A stretch of DNA of 64,000 nucleotides from Fulvia fulva (GCF_020509005.1 NC_063016.1:1054001-1118000), one strand, 5' to 3'. Positions 19,442 through 30,956 are shown, counted from the first letter of the stretch. Notes: generated by a model not told the origin, from the sequence alone. Made by a program: numbers and translations.

Positions 19442-20014
19442 ATGTCGACTTCCATCTGCCATGGCAGTGTACACGCTTGCAAACCCATCCGTGGATGGAT
19501 CGCTACACCTCACATCCACAACGAAGCACTCGCTCAACTTGCTGGTCCGTTGATTTGTGCTGATCATGTGTACACCAATGAGATCCAAACTGCGGACGCC
19601 ATTGATCTCACTTGCAATGACCACCCCGATGGTGGATGGAACGGCGAGAACTTTGGCCCGATCCTCCTGAATACTTTGAATCCGGGCAGCTCCACCGACG
19701 ATTCTGCAGACCTCATATACAGAGCTGGCCGTTTGGCTCAGGAACGACGAAGACAACGCACGCCGCTCCCTGTGCTTGAGACGCCGACTGTGTACCACAA
19801 AGCAAGCATCCACGTTGTCGTCACCATGGAGGAAAGCAGCTATCATGCATGTGACAGGTCGTCCTTGCCACGGGGCGGGATCAGGAAGTGCATGAAGAGG
19901 GCACTGGGGCGCGTGCGAAGAAAGCTTGAATGCTTCAGTGATAGGAATGAGACGCAGCGATTGGTTCAGAAGCTTCGCAACGATGGTGAGCGACATGAGG
20001 AAGTTTCATTGTGA
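19442..20014 (+). CDS. hypothetical protein, 5' end uncertain
   Basis: 190 codons from ATG 19442 with even, fungal-like codon use. The middle (DAIDLTCNDHPDGGWNGENF) is acidic and Asn-rich and the C-terminal third is strongly basic (GGIRKCMKRALGRVRRKLEC), ending ETQRLVQKLRNDGERHEEVS. No domain recognised. The start may belong to an upstream exon, because coding-like sequence also precedes 19442 in other frames. The opposite strand is open over the same interval (19996-19430), but its product is less protein-like. Confidence 0.35.
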   Translation: MSTSICHGSVHACKPIRGWIATPHIHNEALAQLAGPLICADHVYTNEIQTADAIDLTCNDHPDGGWNGENFGPILLNTLNPGSSTDDSADLIYRAGRLAQERRRQRTPLPVLETPTVYHKASIHVVVTMEESSYHACDRSSLPRGGIRKCMKRALGRVRRKLECFSDRNETQRLVQKLRNDGERHEEVSL

Positions 20015-20359
20015 GATGATGAAGCCTTTGCCTGTATGCTGGTCCGGCCATATCAGACGACATTCTGCCACCGAGGATATGGTTTTCTTTTCCGACACAG
20101 GCGATGAGTTCATGGCTTGTCGAGGAATAGGAAAGTCAAACGCCGCTCTCCACTTCCGCAATGGCAAGCTATTGACCTCTTTGATCTTGTAGAACGGGAG
20201 AGTCTGCTGAAGCTTTGCCCCTCCTTCCTCGCTAACAAGACTTCGGCACTTTCCGGCCTAACGGCTGCAAGCATGTGCTGCGGGACCATTTCTCGCAGCC
20301 CAGACGAGTTTTCTCCTCGTGCAGCACTGACTCAGCTGTACATACACCCATTCGCAAGG

Positions 20360-21939
20360 ATGGACGACTGGAAGCGGGTACTGGACGAGGCCGATGATGA
20401 GACTGCTCGTCTCATCATCACCATGCAGATGGAGGACCTCCGGGCTGCCGCTATAGCGTCACAGGATGGAGGCGCAGAGCAGCCGTCGATGCTGAGGTGG
20501 CGCGACAGCTAGTCGAGACGGATCTGAAAGAGTCAGTGAGGTGCTTCGCGATGCGGTGGCACAGTACTGACTTGATGCAGCCACTACGCCATTCGCGCGG
20601 CCATGGCCATGGCCGGGGACGAACAGGACGAATATCATGCGGCAATCACCACCGACAGTAACGTTGCCACCGCCGCTACCCATCCACACGATGATGGCTC
20701 AGGCCTCAAGCGAAAACGCCCTGACCAGGAGGCAGACGAAACCGAGGATACTGGGCCCGCCGCGAAGTGTGTCAAGCAGTATGGTGATCCCGCATCCACT
20801 GAGAGTAGCGTGGCAACAACCGCGACTCAACCACACTGCGACAGCTCCACCCGCAAGCGAGAGCGCTCCGACGAAGATGGGGACGAAGTCGAAGATATCG
20901 CGCCCGCAAAGAAGTGTATCAAGCAGGATGGTGATGCCTATGCTGGCGCGCGCCTGATCAAACGCAAGCGAGTTCCCGAAGGCGACCGCAATGGTAAGGT
21001 CAAGTGCGAGACCTGCTGGGACCGAAAGCCAGTCGAGGAAGCTATCGCACTCGAATGCGATCACACCTCCTGTTACGGCTGCGTCCAGGACCTGTTCCGC
21101 CAATCCATGAAAGATGAGACTCTATATCCGCCTCGCTGCTGTACTCGGTTGATAACGCTCGATGATATGAGAGATATCCTTCCAGAGGACCTCATTCCCG
21201 AGTTCATCGCCAAACGCGAGGAGCTAGAAGATCCAAGCAAGTGCTATTGTCATGTGCCGACCTGCTCGGCATACATTCCTAATGCCAAGCGAACAGGTGA
21301 CAACGCCATCTGCCCAACCTGCAACTCCAGTACCTGCCGCAAGTGCCAGGGCGCTTCACATGATGGCGACTGTGTTTACGACCCCGAGACGCAAGCCCTA
21401 ATGGAGACTGCAAAGGACCTTCAGTGGCAGCGCTATCCACCCTGTGGACGCTTTCTCGAGCACAACTTCGGATGCTGGCATATGACGTGAGTATAATATC
21501 CCACGCACCATATGTATCATGCTAAAATTCTGCTAGTTGCCCCTGTAAGCACGAGTTTTGTTACCTATGCGCTACAACCTGGAAAGAGTGCAAATGCGAT
21601 CTTTGGGAGGAGGAGCGCCTCCTCGAACGCGCACGCATCATCACTGAGCGTGAAAGACTTGGCCGGGCTACACAAGGTCGACGCAATGCCCGAGGTCGGT
21701 GGATCCCGGTACAGGCACCAGATGGTGCTCCTCGAGATATTGCCGGCATGGCCGCCCGCTTTCGCCAGCACGCTGAATGCGCTCATGGCAATATGCATAT
21801 GTATGTGCCTGGCTCATACGAGTGCGACGACTGCCACCACGTTCTGGACCGTTACATCCATCGCTGCGACCAGTGTCGAGTCAGTCTCTGCACGTGGTGC
21901 TGTATGCATAGACGACGTCGAGGCGCTATACGGACATGA
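20360..21939 (+). CDS. RBR (RING-IBR-RING) E3 ubiquitin ligase
   Basis: Model of 481 aa with exons 20360-20496, 20581-21486 and 21537-21939. The second intron is clear (GTGAGT..CTGCTAG). The first uses a poor donor (GTGGCG). A better donor GTGAGG at 20535 leaves a frame mismatch, although the skipped DNA encodes AEVARQLVETDLKES, which looks real, so exon 1 may contain a frameshift. The start MDDWKRVLDEADDETARLII is typical of fungal RBR ligases. RING1 is CETCWDRKPVEEAIALECDH…CYGC, then an IBR (CYCHVPTCSAYIP…CRKCQGASH), then RING2 CGRFLEHNFGCWHMTCPCKH, with the likely catalytic Cys in GCWHMT, followed by EFCYLC. A further Cys/His cluster closes the protein. RBR enzymes pass ubiquitin through that Cys to substrates. 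Confidence 0.8.
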
Positions 21940-22222
21940 GTCTGACCTCTGAGTTCTGCGCGACGGCGACCCGTAACAGCTCGAAGTCCTTTGGCTGCTC
22001 GGCGAATGTCAGAAGCTTTTCAGGTTCTGCTATCGTCTCCAAAATGTAACAGTGGGCGGAGAAGATGAACAGACGCAGCTCAAGCATCTTCTCGAGGACG
22101 ATCCCAAGACTTGCGGATGCATTGCTCAAGCTCTTGGGACCGTACGGTCGATCTGCTGGGCCCTCGAGTCTGCGGTCGGCGTACCGGAACATTACTGAAT
22201 CGGTGTCGAAGACCAACATCAT
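21926..22222 (-). CDS. possible small ORF (98 aa), overlapping the RBR 3' end
   Basis: ATG 22222 to stop 21926, coding-like codon use: MMLVFDTDSVMFRYADRRLE then SLGIVLEKMLELRLFIFSAH. No domain recognised. It overlaps the last 14 bases of the RBR coding region on the opposite strand and could be the last exon of a longer gene. Confidence 0.35.
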   Translation of the reverse strand: MMLVFDTDSVMFRYADRRLEGPADRPYGPKSLSNASASLGIVLEKMLELRLFIFSAHCYILETIAEPEKLLTFAEQPKDFELLRVAVAQNSEVRLMSV

Positions 22223-23108
22223 TGACGATAGTCATCTGCATAGGCATGAGGCTCACATCCCCGGGAAGTGTTCGAATACTGCCACCGCCTGGCGAGGAGG
22301 TGTAGTCACCCACGCCTTGGCTTGTCCGGCCTGCAAAGCTAATCGCTCAACAGTGAGGTCGTTCTGCGTTATAAATGTGCTCGCTCTCTGCTACTCTCTT
22401 CTCATCGCCTTGACAGTGGTTGTGTCTGTTCGGGGAGCACATGAGAGTAGATGCCCGGCAAAGTGTACACAAGGAGTCAGTATTCCTGATGGATCATTCT
22501 CCGGAGATGCTCGAAATGTGTTCAGGATCGACTCTCGCTGAGGGATCATTATCAGCGCAGTGAGCGTCGAGAAGACGGACAGTAAGGACCATTCCGTCTC
22601 TCGTCATGCTCAAGAACTCGATGACTGGTAACGCATGTACACAGCATGAGGTATCTCCATCGCAATTCAGCTTCAGACTGGAAGGATCCTTGGGGGCCTC
22701 GGGCGATCGCTCGGCTCACGTGGATGGTTCCTGCTCCACATTCAACTCCGCACCTTCCCTCGACGTCCTTCTCATCCCTACCAACAGACATCATAGGGCT
22801 CGAGCATGTCGCGATGTCGCTGCTGATCCCGCGAGCTGTGCAGCCTGTGCTGTCTGACAGCTGATCGCATACGAGACAGCTCCCGGATCACGCCATTGCG
22901 TCGCGACAGCAGGCAGCTCTTTGAGCAGGAACGCGTTTGCTGTTGCGTAGCTCCTGCCTCCAATGGCGTGCCTTCCACATTCACGAGGAAGACTCATCTG
23001 TGAAGCACCTTTCTAGGTACATGCTCCCTTTATCAGCGGGTTTCACTGTCAACTCCTATATCTTTGCCTTCCTCCCATTACCCTAAGAAGCTTACCAGCA
23101 ATGCAGTC
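22223..23108. other. no recognisable gene
   Basis: Upstream region of the dioxygenase gene. Short frames only, none with domain or splice support. Confidence 0.4.
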
Positions 23109-24363
23109 ATGGCTTCTATCGCACAAACTCTGGAAGACGCTTCGGCGAACATCATCTTGAATGCCAAGAATGGTATCTCCAACGGCAACGGGCATGAGCC
23201 CACACGGACTCCTCTGAAGCCAACCGGCATCTTGGACAACCACGAGCACTTTGACCTGACACCTGTTATCGGTCGAGAATTTCCTGAGGCCAATTTGGTG
23301 GAATGGCTGCAGTCTCCCAACGCGGATGAGTTGCTGACGGAGCTGGCATATCTGAGTAAGTCAGCTCTCGCTTCGAATATCTATTCAATAAGCTAACGTA
23401 ACAAGTCTCATCCCGCGGTGTAGTGTACTTTCGCAAGCAAGATAACCTCACCAACAACCTCCAGAAACAACTCATCCAACGACTGGGCGAGCTCTCCGGC
23501 AAGCCTTCATCATCCACCCTCCACATCCACCCAGTCCTAAACTCAGAAGGCGAGATCGACGAGACGCGCGACCCGGATGCACAGATTAGCACAATATCAA
23601 GCAAACTGTTCAAGAAGGTATACAGTACTCCGGCTGCGACTGGACGATCCTCCAAGAAGCAGAGCAGCGATCAATGGCACAGCGATATCGCGTTTGAACC
23701 CGTGCCGGCAGACTACACAAGCCTGCGGTTGACACAACTGCCAAAGACAGGCGGCGACACGCTCTGGGCCAGCGGCTACGAGATCTACGATCGTATCTCT
23801 ACTCCCGTCCAGAAGTTCTTGGAGACATTGACTGCCCACTTTGCTCGCCCTGACTTCACCGCGGCTGCTGTGCGTGGCGGATTCACCATCTACTCCAAGG
23901 CTAGAGGCTCTCCAGAGAATGTTGGTGATTCGCTCTCAGCGGATCATCCTGTGGTTCGCACCAATCCAGTCACGGGCTGGAAGAGCGTCTACCCGGTCGG
24001 ACAGCACGCACAGTATATCAAGGATGTCACTGCCGAGGAGAGCGATATGTTCTTGGGATGGTTCAAAACACTTTTGAAGGATAACCACGACCTGCAATGC
24101 AGGTTCAAGTGGAAGAATGTGAACGACATCGCGATCTGGGATAACCATTCAACTTTCCACAATGCTACCTTTGACTTCGAGGGGTAAGTACTTCTCCACT
24201 GCTGTGGTCCTTGAAAGTGTTCGCTGACAAGCATTGTAGGTTGGGCGATCGAGCTGGCAACAGAGCTGTCGGTATTGGCGAGCGGCCTTTCTTCGACCCC
24301 AGTAGCAAGTCGAGACGGGAAGCCCTTGAAGGTTCTGAGATCGGAACTTACTTCAAGGTCTAA
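23109..24363 (+). CDS. TauD/TfdA-family Fe(II)/2-oxoglutarate-dependent dioxygenase
   Basis: 382 aa from exons 23109-23355, 23406-24183 and 24240-24363. Intron 1 has GTAAGT, GCTAAC and CAAG; intron 2 has GTAAGT, GCTGAC and TGTAG. The iron-binding facial triad begins at HSD (about H174/D176 in QWHSDIAFEPVPADYTSLRL) and ends at the distal His (about H334, DNHSTFHNATF). A 2-oxoglutarate-binding Arg is expected in the GDRAGNRA segment of the last exon. The N-terminal half has the family's ISSRGVVYFRKQDNLT. These cytosolic enzymes hydroxylate sulfonates, sulfates or other small acids, often for sulfur scavenging. The substrate cannot be read from sequence. Confidence 0.85.
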
Positions 24364-25519
24364 TTCATAATGCTCCTCATGACCGCAATTATCCTGGGGT
24401 TCCAAGGCTTGGGCATCGCCCAGCCGTAGTACCATTGGACTTCTTCGTGGATCTGGCTTGGTAATGAAATCTGTTGCGTACGGAAAAGTGGTACTGATGA
24501 ATCAAGAGCTCAAAGATGGTCCACAATGCGCCGCTTCTGGCGACTCTCCATCGTCGATATGGTTGTGTCGATGTTCGTGTTCCAGCTTGCGCTGCGCATT
24601 ACCAGCGTTGGTAGCGTTCAGCTATCGATGGTCTGCTCAGGCAGTTTGTTGCTCGTTCTTTGTTCTCCTCACCAGCACCTTGTTCGGCGGAATGATGTAC
24701 GGCAGGCACGCGCCGCAACATCTCCGCATACTGTTCGAAGTCGGTCAAACGTGCAGGTTTCTCGCCACGCAAATCTCGAGAATCGACTTGGATCGCCCGG
24801 CACAAAGCCGGCTCACACCACGGACAACAACGATCCACCTTGCGTCTAGACGTCACACTTACCTACTCGGAAATCAACACACCTCGTTTACATGTGATGG
24901 TACGACAGCAATCTGGAGCGTTCTCTCATCAAAAAGTCGATACTATACGCGCCGCGATGCGATGCTTGGAGACTCTGCCGACAAAACAGAACCCCTGCTT
25001 ATCACGGCTCATGTCTGCTCACTGGTGGGGAGGTTGGTAACACAACATCAAGCAGCCGGTGACGTCCAACCTCTCGTCTCCTCCCTGTGCGACGAGTCGC
25101 TTGATGCTAGAGATCGATACCTCCACTTCAACCGCGAAGAAGTTTGCTCGAACGCGGCAGAAGCTCTCGTCCATATCACCGAACCCTCCATCGGCTTCCA
25201 TTGGCCATCACGCTCACGCAATACCACAGACGGACAAGCAAACGCTGCATGCGACGTCATTTCGACCAAATCTGTGCGATGCATGTGGCCTCACGGCACG
25301 TCTATCGCGCGGAGCATGCGGCGTGGGCTTTAGGTCACTGTGACTACAGCTTAGCCAGAGCTTGGGGTGCGTTGCAAAGCTTAAGACATATCTACCGCCT
25401 CTTCGTACTACAGACAACAGCCCCCTTGCTTTATTGACAGCAGCTCTTCATACACCTCAATCCGCCATACTTGTGCTGGGCGCAACAGCTGCGACTCCCC
25501 TCTACCATTACCATCCACC
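24364..25519. other. intergenic between dioxygenase and rhodopsin
   Basis: Holds the rhodopsin promoter on the right. A long rightward frame (24458-25333) is Cys/Ser/Arg-rich with no domain and was rejected. Two leftward frames look more coding-like and are listed separately. Confidence 0.3.
24599..25201 (-). CDS. possible uncharacterised two-exon gene
   Basis: An ATG at 25201 opens 60 codons (DESFCRVRANFFAVEVEVSI then SIKRLVAQGGDERLDV). A second frame, 24856-24599, has coding-like codons (CRAIQVDSRDLRGEKPARLT then DFEQYAEMLRRVP) but no ATG. I could not fix the junction. No domain recognised, no homolog recalled. Confidence 0.2.
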
Positions 25520-26603
25520 ATGGACCCTTTGTACAAGCGCGACAGCGCCATCGACGTCAATGGACACATTGTCAATGGCCAGACTGTCGACATCGCCATC
25601 ACACCACAAGGCTCCGACTTGTATTTCGGTATCTGCGGTGTCATGGCCGTGGTAGGACTGGGTGTTTGCGGAGCAGCAATGTTGAAGCCACGAACCGATC
25701 GAGTATTCTTCTACATCACCGCAGCGATCAACATCACAGCTGCCATTGCATACTTTTCAATGGGCTCCGACTTGGGCTGGACACCGATCGATGTGGAGTT
25801 TGTGCGTGAAGGAAATGGCGTTGGCGGCACCAACCGTGAGATCTTCTATGTTCGGTATATTGACTGGTTAGTTTGAGACACCAACTAAGCGCCATACATA
25901 CCACTGACACTTACTCAGGTTCATCACGACCCCATTGCTCCTTATGGACTTGCTCCTCACCTCTGGTCTGCCTTGGCCTACGATCCTGTGGACCGTCTTC
26001 CTCGATGAAGTGATGATCGTGACTGGTCTGGTTGGAGCCCTTGTGAGCACACGCTACAAGTGGGGTGAGCATATCTCTTTCCGTTTCGTGGACTCGGCGC
26101 TGACTTGATCTTCAGGCTTCTACGTCTTTGGCTGCGCAGCCATGTTCGGTGTCTTTTGGAACCTTGCATTCGAAGGTCGCAAACGCGCCAACCTCCTTGG
26201 CAGAGACATAGGCCGTACCTACCTCCTCTGTGGTGTCTGGACGCTCTTCATCTGGCTCCTCTACCCCATCGCATGGGGCATTTCTGAAGGTGGCAATGTC
26301 ATCCCACCGGACTCGGAAGCTGTCTTCTACGGCATACTCGACCTCTGCGCGAAGCCTTTCTTCTCCATCATGCTTATCGTCGGACACTGGAACATCGATC
26401 CAGCTCGCATGGGACTGCGACTGAGGGACTATGACCAAGAGCCAAACTTCGCGCACAGTGTAGCTCACGAGAAGAACGTCGGTGCCACCGGCGTGCACAA
26501 TGATGTTGGGCCGAATGTCCACAGCAATGCGAACACTGGCGGTGTAGCGCACAATGCTACTGAGCCCGTTTCTGAGGCGACTGCTGGGACTTCAGCAGTG
26601 TAG
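25520..26603 (+). CDS. fungal microbial-type rhodopsin, likely light-driven proton pump
   Basis: 326 aa from exons 25520-25866, 25919-26064 and 26116-26603, all junctions in phase; the start lies in an ideal CCACCATGG. Seven hydrophobic helices. Helix C reads RYIDWFITTPLLLMDLLL: R112, D115 and D126 correspond to bacteriorhodopsin R82, D85 and D96, with the same spacing. Helix G reads YGILDLCAKPFFSIMLI with the retinal Schiff-base lysine K244. So the proton acceptor, donor and retinal site are all present, unlike the HSP30-type relatives that lack the Lys. The C-tail is Asn/His/Val-rich. The protein should sit in the plasma membrane and pump H+ in light, like Leptosphaeria rhodopsin or CarO. 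No carotenoid gene is seen nearby. Confidence 0.92.
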
Positions 26604-27069
26604 ACGGCCCTCATAACACCTTACCCAGGCGTTTTAGTGGACGCCTCAATTCAGGAGTTACTTGATGAGGAGACACCGCGTCTGCCAAGTGTGATGCAGA
26701 AAGGAGAAGATGAGTGAAGTGACGATGATGAACAAACGAACAAACAAACGAACAATAATGTGTACGAACTACAGCCTGTCATTTTAGCGCGTCTTTTCGA
26801 GATACCCTCGATATCCTGGTTCCTTGATAGTAATGCGAAGCAATGCGAGGTAATACGAATCGTAATTGGCAAATGTCTCGGCCGCCTCACCTAACGAGAG
26901 TCATCAATCTCAGATTCCTGGTTGACGGCTTGGTACGATTATGGTCTGGGTCTCCTTGGTGCCATGTGCCGTGCTACAAGTAGAAAAGCCACTTCGTTAG
27001 TCCTTATACTGCTGGGGTGGAAGTGTGATATTCAGTCATGCAATGTCGTACTCCCGTATCATGCTAACG
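26604..27069. other. intergenic, tail to tail between rhodopsin and P450
   Basis: Should hold both 3' ends. Contains an (AACAAACG)-like simple repeat at 26731-26755. No gene seen. Confidence 0.5.
26731..26755. repeat. short AACAAACG/AAACAAACG simple repeat
   Basis: Three imperfect direct units in the 3' flank of the rhodopsin gene. Confidence 0.7.
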
Positions 27070-28818
27070 CTAAGCAGGCTCAGTCTTCAAGCTGTCAAGA
27101 TCAATCTCCTCCTTCCTCCGTCTTACGCTAATCTTGAAAAAGGGATTCACAATCATCTGCTCGCCCATCTCCAACCAATCGGTATTCTCTTTCTCATCGA
27201 CCTTGAAGTCATACTTCAGCAGCAGGTGCAACAACGCGATCTTCGCTTCGTTCGCGGCGAAGAATCTGCCCGGGCAGGCGTGCTTCCCATGCGAGAAGGC
27301 CATGTGATCGGGGCTGGTCGAGACAAGGAGACTGTTATTGCGGAGCTTGGGATTCTCTCGTCGCTTGAAGAAACGAGCAGCGTCGAAGATCTTTGGTTGT
27401 TCATACGCAGCCTCGCTCCACATGCGGTGGGAGGAGACGGCTGCCATCTCGCCTTTGCGGATGCGGATACCGCCAGGGAGGGTGACGTCCTTCGTCGCTA
27501 TTACGTGGCGGGTTGTGACTCCGATGGGCTTCACACGTTGTGTCTCCTTCAAAAAGCTGTCCAATAGGCGGACCTCGGTGAGGGCGAGTTTCTGATTATG
27601 TCTTAGTAATGTGTAGCAAGAGTCTACCACAGCGTATTCAACATACCTGCCAGCCGTACTTGGAGAGCACGTCTACAGCTTCTTCGCGAAGTGCAGGTAA
27701 CACTTCCGGGTACTTGCACAGATTCACGACAGCCTGCGTGATGAGGTCGGAAGTGGTGTGGATCGCTGCAAGGCTGAGTCCGATCTGCACTTCAACGTTC
27801 TTTATCTTGATGCCTTTGGCTATCGCAGCAGTGCGGAACCACTCGAAAGCGTCGTCTGGCACGTCTGGTGATCGGCCTTCCTGTGCGGCGCGAGTACTAA
27901 ACGGTGTCAGCAAGTCATACACAAGCTCTCGTAGAGCACCTGTGGTAGTCCCATGCGTTGGGCAAGGAGTCCACTTACTGTTCCTCCTCTCTGGCGGCGA
28001 GAATCGGGCCCAAGATCTTGTGAGCCATCGCATGCTCTGCACGTACTTTACGGCACTTCTGAGAGAATCGCTCGACTGGCCACTGAAGCACCCGTGGCCA
28101 CTCTTTCACGTCCATGACAGCCTGAAAAACGTCGACAGTGTAGTCCCGGGATATGCGCAGCCAATCCTCGTTCCTGCACAGGACAGGCCCGGCGAAGATT
28201 CTTGATGACAGTCGCGAGACCCAGCTCAGGATGTCAGTTCTGGGACTGACTTCGTGCCATTCTGTAGACAGCGTTAGATGGAGACACTGGCAGGCGTCAA
28301 ACTCATAGCATACCTTCCGAGTTGCCCCAATTGTCTTCCAAACAGCTCGACATTTCGTCCGACAGGATGGAGGTGAATTTCGGCAAGCTCCTTGTCAATC
28401 CCTTCATGAGGGCTTCTTGGAAGAGCTCCGTCCCTCTCGGTTCGCCCTTGAACTGTTTGAACGTATCATATTGACTCAGGAAGAATTTGAAGTTGTAGGC
28501 GTCGAAGGACAGAGTCGATGCCTTGTTTACAGCTTCCATCATTTCAGCTGGTAGAATGAGCTGTGGGCCATTGTCAGTCTCGAGCCAGAACGGCTCTCCT
28601 CCAAACTTTTCAAAGCCCTGCTGTATCAGCTCTTTGGCATGGTCGCGGTAGTTGGCCTTCGCTTTCTTGAGCCACGGATCCCAGGGCTCTTTGTTGACGG
28701 TAGGATATTGACGTTTCCGGAACAGGTTGCGAGCGGAGCTGCTCAGTGATACGAGTAGAATCAGGACGACGGTGAGGGTGACGTTCGTAGTGAGGCCGAG
28801 AGAAGAGTAGTCGCCCAT
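27070..28818 (-). CDS. cytochrome P450 (ent-kaurene oxidase-like class)
   Basis: 519 aa from four exons: 28818-28314, 28261-27979, 27896-27647 and 27591-27070. Introns are 52, 82 and 55 nt, all GT..AG and in phase. Exon 2 contains no good ATG and is easily missed; it carries SWVSRLSSRIFAGPVLCRNE and RISRDYTVDVFQAVMDVKEW. N-terminal membrane anchor: LTVVLILLVSL. I-helix AAIHTTSDLITQ, ExxR in KETQR (about 362-365), haem loop FSHGKHACPGRFFA with Cys452. The overall pattern is that of fungal P450s related to gibberellin ent-kaurene oxidase, which oxidise hydrophobic secondary metabolites at the ER. Substrate unknown. ATG 28818 puts the anchor near the N-terminus; ATG 28905 would add 29 residues. 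Confidence 0.85.
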
Positions 28819-29598
28819 TTGCTGGAAAAGGAGGCCTCGTTGGGGTGCATGCCCTGACTGGTGCCTAGGTGATGATGCATTTGTCTGCAGGTAGGTGTCC
28901 TCCATGTTGTCGGTGGTGGTAGTTCGAGTGAGAAGTGAAAAAAGTCGACGCCGGCTTTGTAGCTACCTTGTGGTGGCAAGATCAGGATTTGGGGAACATA
29001 TGAAATATGCATGCGGTGGCACTGGCATACGAATGTTCCGAGCTATGCGAGTTGACCTGCAGGTGCGACCGGCAGCCCTGGTTGCGTTGCTTCCCACCGT
29101 CTCCACAGCACTGGATAGCAGTGCAGCCGAGAAACTCAAATGTTACTGCAACGCACGAACCTGGAAACGCCCGTACGCGGCCGCCGCAATGGCAGGAAGG
29201 AGTGACAACCGCGTGAGCTGTCAACATCGTTCACTCCTGCAGCCCTTCTTGACCCAACAGGACGCCAAGTTGCAGCCTTGGCGGCTCGAGGCGCAACCTT
29301 GAGGATGTGAGCCCTAAACCGTTGTCAGTGCGTGCCGCCCCTGCTGGAACAAGGCGATAACCGTGAGTTTCTAGGACTGGAGATACGAGATTCTCTGCTT
29401 CACAGGGAACACCAGAGTCAAGTCGGCCGGACTCGTACCGATAGCGAAGATCCGTTTTCGTCGTATAGTTGATGAGCAAGGGCAGGATTGTGAACACAAA
29501 CAGGCTTAGTTAAAGGATATGCTGACTGGGCGGCCTTATCGTGGCCCAAGCCGCTATATATCGATACCTACACATTGGTAATCAATCCTTCCGATCCT
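28819..29598. other. P450 promoter and carbonic anhydrase 3' flank, no gene seen
   Basis: Only short frames. An in-frame ATG at 28905 belongs to the P450 leader or 5' UTR. Confidence 0.4.
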
Positions 29599-30408
29599 CT
29601 AGTCACCACCAGTCAGGTTGTAGATCTTCTGAATATCGTGCAGCTGCTTCTCGAAGTCTAGTTTCAGATCCTTGAGCAGACCATCCTTGAAGTCAAAGAT
29701 CCACGCATGGACGATAGGGTAGCTGTTCTTTGCGTAGCTCTGCTGCACAGCCGCCGTCTTGACCACATTCCTAGCCTGCTCGAGGACGTTGAGCTCAGCG
29801 AGCCTGTTGTACTTCTGGTCCTGGTCCTGGATGGCATCGAGCTCCTGCTCGTGCAGTCGGTAGACGTCTCGGATGTTTCGTAGCCATGGGTTGAGAATGC
29901 CAAGGTCTGCTGGAGTCATGGCGGCCTTGACACCACCGCAGCTGTAGTGGCCGACGACCACGATGTGCTTGACAGCCAGGTGACGAACAGCATAGTTGAT
30001 GACGCTCATGACGTTCAGGTCGGTGTTGCATACCAAGTTGGCGATGTTTCGGTGGGTGAAGACCTCTCCGGCATCCAAGCCCATGATCTCATTGGATGGG
30101 ATTCGGCTGTCAGCGCATCCTATGTAGAGGTAGTCGGGCTTTTGGCCGGATGAGAGCTTGGTGAAGAAGTCTGGGTCCTTCTGCGCCTTCTCTGAGGCCC
30201 ATTTCTTGTTGTTGTCGAATATCTTGTCGTGGTTGGCACGAAGGTAGTCGGGCATGTCGGACATGTTGTTCTTGTTGGTGGAGCAGTATGACCTCCGGCC
30301 GACGACCTTGATGGGGAGTAGCTTGCAAGGCTTGACTAAGTGATCTGCAGGTCGAGTGTGTGGTCCAGTTATCTTCTGACCCGCGCGCCGCACAGTTGCT
30401 TTGTACAT
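29599..30408 (-). CDS. beta-class carbonic anhydrase
   Basis: 269 aa, one exon. Zinc ligands and catalytic dyad are all present: GCADSR gives C98, D100 and R102; VVVGHYSCGG gives H154 and C157. The substrate-pocket stretch AGEVFTHRNIANLV is also conserved. The first 48 residues are Arg/Lys/Ser/Thr-rich and nearly free of acids, a probable mitochondrial presequence. A second start at Met49 (MSDMPDYLRANHDKIF) would give a cytosolic form, so dual targeting is possible. The enzyme interconverts CO2 and bicarbonate; in fungi it supplies bicarbonate for carboxylation and CO2 sensing. Confidence 0.93.
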   Translation of the reverse strand: MYKATVRRAGQKITGPHTRPADHLVKPCKLLPIKVVGRRSYCSTNKNNMSDMPDYLRANHDKIFDNNKKWASEKAQKDPDFFTKLSSGQKPDYLYIGCADSRIPSNEIMGLDAGEVFTHRNIANLVCNTDLNVMSVINYAVRHLAVKHIVVVGHYSCGGVKAAMTPADLGILNPWLRNIRDVYRLHEQELDAIQDQDQKYNRLAELNVLEQARNVVKTAAVQQSYAKNSYPIVHAWIFDFKDGLLKDLKLDFEKQLHDIQKIYNLTGGD

Positions 30409-30956
30409 GAGAGGAGGTGGAAGGCTCTACGGATGATATACTCGCAGCTGCCGTGCGTGAAGATAGCTGTTGACAAACCTAGCTGAGATGAAAACTCCGG
30501 TCCCCGGCGTGTCCCGCACTGCAGCCAAGCGCTTGCCGGCCACCCAAGCAATCCAAGCAATCGTGATGAAGCTCGTTGTCGGCAAACACTTTGTTTTGGT
30601 ATACTACTCAAGCAATTAAGGTACTGATTGCAAAAGCTGTCGTTCGGACGATGACCTCTCTACATACAAGGCACAAGGCGCTTCATCACTGTACTTACCC
30701 TTCGGTCAATAGGATGCCTCTCCACAGAGGATCAACAAGGACTCTCAATCCTGTTGATAGCCCTTGCTTCCACTTCTTGCCCAGGATTTGGCATTGTATC
30801 AACGTGGTCCACAAGCAATGTTGAGGTGGAATCAAGCGCTGCTGAACGGACTCAGCTTGCGTGCTTCGTAGTAGTGTGTTCGCGTAATACCTTGAAATCT
30901 GCATCTTTGAGCATTGACCTTCAAATAGGTCCTAGAGTCCTGGACAGCTCGATCAA
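30409..30956. other. intergenic, nothing recognised
   Basis: Carbonic anhydrase promoter and acetyltransferase 3' flank. Confidence 0.4.

Noticed and set aside
19430..19996. 188-codon leftward frame
   Set aside because: Opposes the hypothetical at 19442-20014, which has better codon use; neither is certain.
24458..25333. 291-codon rightward frame
   Set aside because: Cys/Ser/Arg-rich, no domain, no splice support; leftward frames in the same place look more coding-like.
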